9,009 bases of DNA, from positions 1 through 9,009 of the forward strand of contig JAAZID010000292.1 of assembly GCA_012510295.1 (NCBI GenBank). The letters run 5' to 3'. The notes beneath the pieces were generated by a model that was not told the DNA's origin, made no database searches, and saw only the letters and a list, made by a program, of their open reading frames with translations. This DNA comes from Methanomicrobiales archaeon (GTDB lineage Archaea > Halobacteriota > Methanomicrobia > Methanomicrobiales > Methanoculleaceae). A program made the position numbers and the translations under genes. Shown here piece by piece: positions 1 to 6,600 of this stretch (positions are counted from its first letter, which is position 1; every line of letters begins with the position of its first letter).

Positions 1-180
1 GCCGTGCGGGGGACGAACTTCTGCGACGTGGCCGTGGAGAGCGAGGGCGACCGGATCGTCGCGGTCTCCGCGATCGACAACCTCGTCAAGGGCGCAAGCG
101 GCCAGGCGATCCAGAACATGAACCTGATGTGCGGACTCAAAGAAGACGCCGGCCTCCGCTTCGCAGGCATGTTCCCGTGA
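1..180 (+). CDS. argC: N-acetyl-gamma-glutamyl-phosphate reductase, C-terminal end (partial)
   Basis: Frame 1 is open from the first base to a TGA at 178-180 and gives 59 residues; the 5' part lies outside the window. The tail carries the ArgC C-terminal signature: [12 protein letters not shown], then [19 protein letters not shown] and LMCG near the end. ArgC is the cytosolic enzyme that reduces N-acetylglutamyl 5-phosphate to N-acetylglutamate 5-semialdehyde with NADPH, the third step of arginine synthesis. The active-site cysteine and the Rossmann domain are upstream and cannot be checked. The gene is followed with almost no gap by the CBS gene, argJ and argB, so it is probably near the head of this operon. 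The identification rests on the conserved tail and on the neighbouring arg genes, which agree. Confidence 0.93.
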   Translation, partial: AVRGTNFCDVAVESEGDRIVAVSAIDNLVKGASGQAIQNMNLMCGLKEDAGLRFAGMFP

Positions 181-186
181 GGTGAT
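179..186 (+). promoter_or_regulatory. Shine-Dalgarno site of the CBS gene, overlapping the argC stop
   Basis: GAGGTGAT matches eight consecutive positions of the usual archaeal Shine-Dalgarno sequence GGAGGTGATC. It begins inside the argC TGA and ends four bases before ATG 191. GTG 182 and ATG 185 are in the same frame but lie inside this site, so they cannot serve as starts for a ribosome bound here. This decides the CBS start in favour of ATG 191. Confidence 0.8.
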
Positions 187-190
187 GATA

Positions 191-682
191 ATGGTACTGG
201 TAAAAGATATTATGACACCAAACCCGGTGACCATCCGGGTCGACTCCCCGGTCCGCGAGGCGGCGGGATTGCTCCGGAAATACCATATCGGGGGGCTCCC
301 CGTCATGGATGGTGACCGTGTGGCGGGGATCGTCACCGAGACCGATATCATATCGCTCCTCGACGTCGGCGACCTCTCAAGCGACCTCTGGCTCCCCTCA
401 CCGCTCGAGGTGATCGAGGTTCCCATCAGGGAGTTCATCAACTGGGAGAAGACAAAACGGGCGCTCACCGATATAAGCGACATGAAGGTCCGGCGGATCA
501 TGAGCGGCCCCGCCATAACGATCGACGAAGAGTCGGATATCTCTGACGCGGCCTCTCTGATGCTCAAAGAGAGGATCGCACGCCTCCCGGTCATCCGCGA
601 TGGAAAACTTATCGGGATCGTCACCCGGGCCGACCTTGTCCGGGGCATCGGGGCGCCCTCTGGAGAGGAAGAAGAAGTATGA
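191..682 (+). CDS. Two-CBS-domain protein encoded inside the arginine operon
   Basis: A 163-residue soluble protein made of two CBS motifs (about residues 1-58 and 97-154) around a 38-residue linker that includes LPSPLEVIEVPIREFINWEK, a linker I recall from methanogen CBS proteins. Both motifs end in the ribose-phosphate-binding pattern G-h-x-T-x-x-D: GIVTETD with T49/D52 and GIVTRAD with T145/D148. A Bateman pair is therefore expected to bind adenine nucleotides or S-adenosyl compounds; the ligand is not readable from sequence. There is no fused catalytic or DNA-binding domain, and the C-terminus is acidic (GEEEEV). The gene begins 10 bases after argC and its TGA overlaps the argJ ATG by four bases (ATGA), so it should be co-transcribed and translationally coupled with arginine genes. 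A role as energy- or SAM-responsive regulator of the pathway is inference from position only. Start chosen at ATG 191 because the Shine-Dalgarno site covers the earlier starts. Confidence 0.9.
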   Translation: MVLVKDIMTPNPVTIRVDSPVREAAGLLRKYHIGGLPVMDGDRVAGIVTETDIISLLDVGDLSSDLWLPSPLEVIEVPIREFINWEKTKRALTDISDMKVRRIMSGPAITIDEESDISDAASLMLKERIARLPVIRDGKLIGIVTRADLVRGIGAPSGEEEEV

Positions 683-1818
683 AGAGTATCTGTGCGGTAA
701 AAGGCGTCAGTGCCGCCGGGATCAAAGAAGGAAAGTTCGGGCTTGCGCTTATCCAGGCGAGCGGGACCGCCACCGGGGTCTTCACCTCAAACAGAGTCCG
801 TGCTGCCCCGGTCGAGGTGATGATGGACCGGATTCGCCGCGGAAGGCTCGATGCCGTCATCGTGAACAGCGGGTGCGCAAACGCCTACACCGGCGAGAGA
901 GGGATCCGGGATGCGGAGGAGATGTGCGCAATCGCCGGCGAGTCCCTCGGCGTCGACCCCGGGGGGATCGGTGTCGCAAGCACCGGCGTGATCGGCCGCT
1001 ACGTAAACCTCCCGCTCATCCGGGACCAGTGCGAGCGTATCGCCCCGCTCATCGCCCGGAGCAACGATGCCGAGGCCGCCGCCGCCCGGGCGATAATGAC
1101 GACCGATACCTTCCCGAAACACGCCCTCGTCGAGACGGGATCGTTCTCCGTCGGCGGGATAACCAAGGGGAGCGGTATGATCGCCCCCAACATGGGGACG
1201 ATGCTCGCGTTCATCTACACCGATGCCGAGGTCGAAGCCCCCATCCTCCGGGATATCCTCCGGCAGGCGACCCGGCGGTCGTTCAACCGGGTCGTCGTCG
1301 ATGGGGATACGAGCACAAACGATATAGCCCTCTGTACAGCGACCGGGGCTGCCGGGAAGGTGGATCGTGGAGAACTCGCGGAGGCCATCGAGGCCGTCTG
1401 CCGGAACCTCGCCATCCAGATCGCCCGCGACGGTGAGGGGGCGACGAAGCTCCTCGAGGTCACGGTCCGGGGTGCCGCCGATGAGGAGGAGGCCGCCGCC
1501 GTCGCGCGAACGGTCATCGCATCCCCGCTCGTCAAGACAGCGGTCTACGGTGAGGATCCGAACTGGGGTCGGATCGTCGCGGCCGCCGGCCGGTCCGGTG
1601 CCGAATTTGACCCCTACGCGGTCTCCCTCCACGTCGGCGGGGTGCCGCTCGTCGTCCGCGGCGAGATCGTCGCCGACCTCGGGGCGGCGAAGATCGCCAT
1701 GCACGGGGATACCGTCTCCTTCGTCCTCGACCTCGTGGCGGGTGATGGGGAGGCGACGGCATGGGGGTGTGACCTCACCGAGGGATACGTAGAGATCAAC
1801 GGGAAGTATACGACATGA
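679..1818 (+). CDS. argJ: Glutamate N-acetyltransferase (ornithine acetyltransferase) ArgJ
   Basis: A full-length 379-residue ArgJ. The enzyme moves the acetyl group from N-acetylornithine to glutamate, giving ornithine and regenerating N-acetylglutamate; bifunctional forms also use acetyl-CoA. Family landmarks: [10 protein letters not shown] at 63-72, STGVIG (oxyanion-hole segment) at 101-106, [14 protein letters not shown] at 163-176, DGDTSTND at 208-215, DPNWGRI near the C-terminal third, and [14 protein letters not shown] at the end. The precursor should cut itself before T174, which becomes the N-terminal nucleophile, giving chains of about 173 and 206 residues. The residue before the cut is Gly where Ala is common. 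The ATG overlaps the CBS stop, with purine-rich GGAGAGG at 662-668 upstream, and its own TGA overlaps argB. Whether it is mono- or bifunctional cannot be decided from sequence. Confidence 0.97.
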   Translation: MKSICAVKGVSAAGIKEGKFGLALIQASGTATGVFTSNRVRAAPVEVMMDRIRRGRLDAVIVNSGCANAYTGERGIRDAEEMCAIAGESLGVDPGGIGVASTGVIGRYVNLPLIRDQCERIAPLIARSNDAEAAAARAIMTTDTFPKHALVETGSFSVGGITKGSGMIAPNMGTMLAFIYTDAEVEAPILRDILRQATRRSFNRVVVDGDTSTNDIALCTATGAAGKVDRGELAEAIEAVCRNLAIQIARDGEGATKLLEVTVRGAADEEEAAAVARTVIASPLVKTAVYGEDPNWGRIVAAAGRSGAEFDPYAVSLHVGGVPLVVRGEIVADLGAAKIAMHGDTVSFVLDLVAGDGEATAWGCDLTEGYVEINGKYTT

Positions 1819-2684
1819 AACGAGAAGATGTGCTGATGGAGGCACTCCCCTACATACAGAAGTTCCACGGAAAGACCATCGTGATCAAGCTCGGCGGCCA
1901 CGCCATGGTCGACCAGAAGATCCTCGATACGGTGATCAGGGATGCGGTCCTCCTCCGCTATGTGGGTATGAAGGTCGTCCTGGTCCACGGCGGCGGCCCC
2001 GAGATCACCGCAAAGATGCGGGCGATGGGGAAGGAACCGAAGTTCGTCGGGGGGCTCCGGATCACCGATCCCGAGACCCTCGAGATCGCCCAGATGGTCC
2101 TCGTCGGCAAGATCAACGACGGGATCGTCTCCCTCATATCGAGCTGCGGCACCCGGGCGGTCGGGATATCAGGAAACGATGCAAACCTCCTCATAGCCCG
2201 GAAGATGGAGCCACAGCAGGTGAAGGTCGGGGATGTCGTCCAGGAGGTCGATCTCGGCAGGGTCGGCGAGATCGAGGAGGTCGACCCCGAGATCCTCCAC
2301 TGCCTCCTTGCCCAGGACTACATACCGGTGGTGGCGCCTATGGCCCTCGATCGGAAGGGCGGAAACCTGAACATCAACGCCGATACCGCGGCAGCCGAGA
2401 TCGCGATCGCCCTTCGCGCGTTCAAACTGGTCAACCTCACCGATGTCGACGGTGTGATGAACGCCGACCGGACGATGGTCTACCGCCGCCTCTCGCTCTC
2501 CGATGCTGAGGCGATGATCAGCGACGGTACGATCGCCGGCGGTATGATACCAAAACTTGAGGGCTGCATGAAGGCGGTCAGGAGCGGTGTTGCAAACGCC
2601 CACGTCGTGAACGGCAACAAGGAGCATAATCTCCTCCTCGAACTCTTCACCGACGAGGGCGTCGGGACGATGATCACCCTCTAA
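1815..2684 (+). CDS. argB: Acetylglutamate kinase ArgB, probably arginine-inhibited
   Basis: A 289-residue amino-acid-kinase-fold enzyme that phosphorylates N-acetylglutamate with ATP, the second step of arginine synthesis. Visible motifs: IKLGG with K25, HGGG at 58-61, R82 in the substrate loop, [10 protein letters not shown] with N188 and D190, LTDVDGV at 208-214, and GGMIPK with catalytic-type K247. Compared with the arginine-insensitive E. coli form it has an extra N-terminal helix ([18 protein letters not shown], residues 4-21) and the C-terminal run [17 protein letters not shown]. Both are hallmarks of hexameric, arginine-inhibited kinases such as the Thermotoga maritima and Pseudomonas enzymes. 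Feedback inhibition is therefore likely, and it fits a pathway that recycles acetyl groups through ArgJ. The start overlaps the argJ stop by four bases. The TAA overlaps the stop codon of the convergent aroQ gene and is followed by a run of eight T. Confidence 0.97.
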   Translation: MKREDVLMEALPYIQKFHGKTIVIKLGGHAMVDQKILDTVIRDAVLLRYVGMKVVLVHGGGPEITAKMRAMGKEPKFVGGLRITDPETLEIAQMVLVGKINDGIVSLISSCGTRAVGISGNDANLLIARKMEPQQVKVGDVVQEVDLGRVGEIEEVDPEILHCLLAQDYIPVVAPMALDRKGGNLNINADTAAAEIAIALRAFKLVNLTDVDGVMNADRTMVYRRLSLSDAEAMISDGTIAGGMIPKLEGCMKAVRSGVANAHVVNGNKEHNLLLELFTDEGVGTMITL

Positions 2685-2965
2685 TCTTTTTTTTCCAGGC
2701 CGGCATACTCCCGCTGCCGCTCTTCGTTCATACCGATCAAGATCTCAAAGATCTGCCGGACGGCGACCGGATCGATATGTCTCCCGGTGGCGAGGGCGGA
2801 GACCCGGTCGAGGACAACCTTGCGTTGCCCGTCATCGCGGATAGGGATACCCCGTTCCTGCTTGAGACGGGCGATCCGTACCGCAAGCCTCTGCCGCTCG
2901 ACAGCGAGGTCGATGATCGCTTCATCGATCCTCTGGATCTCATTCCTGACGGCATCAAGGGACAT
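2681..2965 (-). CDS. aroQ: Chorismate mutase, AroQ type, monofunctional
   Basis: A 94-residue, mostly helical protein matching stand-alone AroQ chorismate mutases, which convert chorismate to prephenate for phenylalanine and tyrosine synthesis. Aligned by eye with the E. coli AroQ domain: R7 fits R11, R24 fits R28, K35 fits K39, D44 fits D48 and Q84 fits Q88, with N80 at the S84 position. The pair usually Arg-Glu (E. coli R51-E52) is Q47-R48 here; the segment reads [12 protein letters not shown]. Start is the ATG at 2965-2963: the longer open frame to 3076 adds 37 residues with no family similarity, across the promoter region. No well-spaced Shine-Dalgarno site is visible (GGTG lies one base from the ATG). 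The TAG at 2683-2681 overlaps the argB TAA. No T-run follows on this strand, so the transcript probably enters argB antisense. Confidence 0.88.
   Translation of the reverse strand: MSLDAVRNEIQRIDEAIIDLAVERQRLAVRIARLKQERGIPIRDDGQRKVVLDRVSALATGRHIDPVAVRQIFEILIGMNEERQREYAGLEKKD
2687..2694 (+). terminator. T-run terminator of the arg operon, inside the aroQ coding sequence
   Basis: Eight consecutive T begin two bases after the argB stop codon, without an obvious hairpin, as expected for an archaeal U-tract terminator. Read on the other strand the same bases encode the Lys-Lys near the C-terminus of AroQ, so the terminator is embedded in a coding sequence. Confidence 0.7.
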
Positions 2966-3018
2966 ACACCATGATTGACCGCCCCCGGGAATGAATCTTG
3001 CGGGTGACGGCGAGGCGA

Positions 3019-3029
3019 AGAATATTATC
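3019..3029. promoter_or_regulatory. Shared AT-rich promoter box between aroQ and the M50 protease gene
   Basis: The only AT-rich element in the 89-bp divergent region is AGAATATTATC, with the palindrome AATATT at 3021-3026. On the plus strand it is centred about 31 bases before ATG 3055, so a TATA-to-start distance of about 26 gives an almost leaderless mRNA, fitting the absence of a Shine-Dalgarno site there. On the minus strand GATAATATTC would start aroQ transcription near 2998, with a leader of about 30 bases. Upstream GGCGAAG could act as a BRE for the plus direction. Inferred from position and composition only. Confidence 0.5.
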
Positions 3030-3054
3030 GTTGCCGGCACAAACCTGATACAGA

Positions 3055-3639
3055 ATGCTTGAAAAAATACCGCCACGCGAACGCCGGGATCTCCTCATCG
3101 CATGGCTCGCCATATCTATCGCCTTCACCCTGATATTCGTCCGGGGAGGGGCGGATATCTTCGGGCTCATATTCTTCTTTGCGCTCTCCCTCATCACGGT
3201 AGGGGTCGCCTTCGTCCTCCACGAACTGGCGCACAAGTTCGCCGCGATGCGCTATGGCTACTGGGCAGAGTTTCAGAAGGATAACATGATGCTCCTCGTC
3301 GCCGTGGTGATGGCGGCGCTTGCGGGGATCGTCTTTGCGGCACCGGGTGCGACATACGTCTACGGGAACGTGACACGGACCGAGAACGGGAAGATATCGG
3401 CGGCGGGACCGATCACAAACCTCGTCCTCTGTATACCGTTTGCGGCCCTCATGCTCTTCGGCGGAGGGCTAATCGGCATCGTGGGTCTTGTCGGGCTCCG
3501 GGTCAATGCCATGATCGCGACATTCAACATGCTCCCGATCAGCATACTCGATGGCCGCAAGGTCCTCGCCTGGAACCCGGCCGCGTTTTCGCTACTCATG
3601 GCCGCCTCCGTCGGGGCTCTCATCTGGTCGTTCTTCTGA
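3055..3639 (+). CDS. M50 family (site-2-protease-like) membrane metalloprotease
   Basis: A 194-residue polytopic membrane protein with about six hydrophobic segments (roughly residues 12-29, 35-55, 78-98, 118-136, 138-158, 176-193). The zinc motif HELAH is at 56-60 (H56, E57, H60), inside a hydrophobic helix as in intramembrane proteases. The second family motif, FNMLPISILDG at 157-167, supplies the third zinc ligand D166. GKISAAGPITN at 112-122 is the conserved loop of the same family. It should cut transmembrane or membrane-bound substrates; no substrate is suggested by the neighbours. There is no PDZ or CBS extension, so this is a minimal catalytic core. Start at ATG 3055 lies about 26-31 bases from the AT-rich box and has no Shine-Dalgarno site, consistent with near-leaderless translation. 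The gene ends ten bases before the stop of the convergent kinase gene. Confidence 0.9.
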   Translation: MLEKIPPRERRDLLIAWLAISIAFTLIFVRGGADIFGLIFFFALSLITVGVAFVLHELAHKFAAMRYGYWAEFQKDNMMLLVAVVMAALAGIVFAAPGATYVYGNVTRTENGKISAAGPITNLVLCIPFAALMLFGGGLIGIVGLVGLRVNAMIATFNMLPISILDGRKVLAWNPAAFSLLMAASVGALIWSFF

Positions 3640-3642
3640 ACC

Positions 3643-3650
3643 TTTTTTTT
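3643..3650 (+). terminator. T-run terminator of the M50 protease gene
   Basis: Eight consecutive T start three bases after the protease TGA. The last T is also the final base of the convergent kinase gene, whose TGA occupies 3652-3650 on the minus strand. No hairpin precedes the tract. On the minus strand the same bases are an A-run and give the kinase no terminator. Confidence 0.65.
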
Positions 3651-6600
3651 CACGCTCGTCTCAGGGTGAACCGGAACGCTGCGCCGCACTCCGGGTGTCC
3701 CGGCACCCGGTCATCGACCCATATCCGGCCGCCGTAGCGTTTGATGAGCATCCGGGTTATATAGAGACCGAGGCCCTGGCCGCTCTTCTGGTTCATATTC
3801 TTTCCAAACCTCATGAAGACGGCTTCTTTCATCTCATCAGGAATCCCCGGCCCGGTATCCTCAACCGACACCAGAACATCGTCGCCGCTCTCCTCCACCC
3901 TGATGGTGATCTCGACTGCCGGTCCCCCGAACTTGACGGCATTCCCGATGAGGTTTGTGAAGGCCTCGGTGAGGAGCAGGTCTGCCATGACCACGAGATC
4001 CGATTCATCATAATGGAAGATGATCTCGGAAAAAACCCCGATCTCTTCCTGGATTATCCCATCAAGGTCGATCGGCCCGAGCATAGCCGATTCATGATGG
4101 ATCCGCCGGATCGTCGAGACGTTTCGTAAGATCTCGACACTCTTCCTGATGCTACTCCGGACTTTCTGTGCATACCCCTTTGCCTCCCCATCGAGTGTAT
4201 CGATGAGGAGATCGATGTAGAGGCCCGATATATTCTCCGCATTCCTTATATCATGACTGAGGATATCGAGGTAGAGGTTTGCCTCACGCTGTGCCTTCTC
4301 GAGCTGCTGGATCAGCAACGTGCGCTCAATGGAGCTTCCGATCCCCTTTCCGATGGCCACGAGGAGAGGTCGGTCGGCATCGGTGAACTCTTTGTGGTCA
4401 TGGGGCATCAGGTTCAGCGACCCGATAATCACCCCGGGCGCCACGATCGGGATGGCAGCATATGGGGGTAGACCACCCCTCCCGGAGCCGTTCACGAAGA
4501 CTGCGCTTCCATCCGTAAATATATCCACGTACGGTGGTGCGGTGATATCAGGGATGTACGCGCGCCAGGAAAAGTCCTTCGGCAATCCCCGGGCACAGAC
4601 GAGCTGCGCGCTCTGCCTATCCGGTGCGACAAGGTAGATCCCGCCACCGGAGAGGTCGAGGAGATCGACGATTGCCGCAAGTACGCCTTCCAGCGCTTCA
4701 TCGATATCTGTCGCGGATACCGATACACCGATGATCTGGTTTAAGATTGAGAGTTCCCTGTTACGGGCCTGTATATCCGCCTTGGCCTGCTTCAGGTCAG
4801 TGATATCTGCGATCGAGGCCGTGAGGCAGATCGGTGTCCCGGCGTCATCCGTGACCATGTTCCCGGAGTACATGGCATAAAATACCGTCCCGTCCCGGCG
4901 CTTCCCGATCCGCTCGGCGACATACCTGCCGGAGTCAAGGAGCACCTGGAGAGCATCCCTGGCGTCCTCCTCATCCTGCCAGAACTCGGTGATCAACCGC
5001 CCGAGAACTTCGGTCTCGGAGGTGTAGCCCCATATGGAGAGAAACGCCTGGTTGACATAGGTCAGGCGACCGTCGAGATCGGCGACCGTGAATGCGTTGA
5101 GCGAGGATGCCATCGCCATATCCCGGACCCGGATCTCCCGCTCGGTCTCTTTCTGCTGGCTCATGTCGATCCCGGAGCCCATCAGGCAGAGCGTTCTGCC
5201 GGACCTATCGGTGACGATGGAGATAGCAAGCTGTATGGGAACGATCGTACCATCCCGCCGCCTGCTCATAATCTCCCCAAACCAGGCGCCGCCCCGGAGG
5301 GTCTCCTCCCGGAATCGTTTTTCTGCCTCCGGGTTGACCCAGAGCACCGAGACCGGTTTTCCGATGATGTCCTCTTCCTGATCCCACCCACTCATGGCGA
5401 GGAAGGCTCGGTTTGTGTAGATGATCCTTCCGTTGAGGTCGGCGAGGACGATACCGGAGAGCGATGACTCCAGCGCCATATCTTTGATCTGGAGTTCGTG
5501 CCGGGCGCTCCTCTGCTCGGTGACGTCACGGAAGGAGCAGAGCATCCCGGCAGCCTCTCCATGCTCATCCTTCAGGGCGCTGATGGTGGCATCGACGAAT
5601 ATGGTCTCTCCGCAAATTTTCTGGTGAGCGGTGACGCCACGCCAGATTCCGGGATCCCGGAGGGTGCGCCAGAACTCTTCTTTATCGCCCGGGTGAAGCC
5701 ATTCGCAGGTGAAGAGTTCCATGATGAGTTTGCCAGGAGCCTCCCTTGAAGAAACACCGTAGAGCCGTTCTGCGGCCCGGTTCATGTAGGTGATCCGCTT
5801 CTCCATATCGATCGCGATCACGGCGTTATCCACCTGCCCGAGCACGAGGGCCTGAAACCGGAGCTGCTCTTCCGTCCGCTTCCGCATGGTAATGTCCCGG
5901 CTGATCCCGAGCACGGTTCCGGTGGAGCCTTCGCTTCCCACTATCGGGATGAAGCGTGTCTCAAGCCAGGTGCCGCCGCCTTCACCAGGGAGCAGGGTCT
6001 CCCTGGTGACCGGCCCCGAGGTTGAGTCGGCCGCTCTCCGGATTGTCTCAAGCCATTCTTTTACAACATCGGGCGGGTAGAATTCCCTGACATTTCGCCC
6101 TCGCAGGATCTCCGGATCCATCCCGAAGGGGCAGCCTCCGATGCTGTTTAGATAGAGAACATCCCCGTCTCTGCTGATAAGAAAGATGATATCCGGCGTT
6201 GACTCCGCAAGCGTCCGGTAGCGCACCTCGCTCTCCCGGAGCGCCTTTTCCATGTGCCGCTTCTCGGTGATATCGACGGCGGTGGCCATGATGCATACCG
6301 GTTCCCCGGACTGCCCGGTGACGAAGTTCGCAGTCACGTGAGCGGTAAACTCTGTCCCGTCGCTCCGCCTGCCGGTCAGTTCTCCGGTGTACCTGCCCCG
6401 CTCGGCAAGTGTCCTGAGAACCTCCCGGATCTTCTCAGGGTCCGCCCAGAGATCGGAGATGTGGTGTCCGCGGATCTCATGGGGATCGATGAGCCCCCTC
6501 ATATCCACGAGCGCCTGGTTTGCGTAGGTCAGGTATCCATCGAGATCAGCGATACCGATAGCGGAGAGCGAGGATTCCATCGCCATATCTCGGATCAGGA

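Noticed and set aside
182..190. Earlier CBS starts GTG 182 or ATG 185
   Set aside because: They lie inside the Shine-Dalgarno sequence GAGGTGAT, which is well spaced only for ATG 191.
600..1436. A 278-codon plus-strand open frame overlapping the CBS gene and argJ
   Set aside because: Extremely Arg-rich out-of-frame translation of argJ; no domain and no separate start signal.
787..1845. A 352-codon open frame antisense to argJ
   Set aside because: It is antisense to a well-recognised gene, has low-complexity Asp/Arg/Gly/Pro composition and no family motif, and is a by-product of high GC and codon bias.
2966..3076. N-terminal extension of chorismate mutase to 3076
   Set aside because: The extra 37 residues do not resemble AroQ, would cross the promoter box and overlap the protease start; ATG 2965 starts exactly at the family N-terminus.
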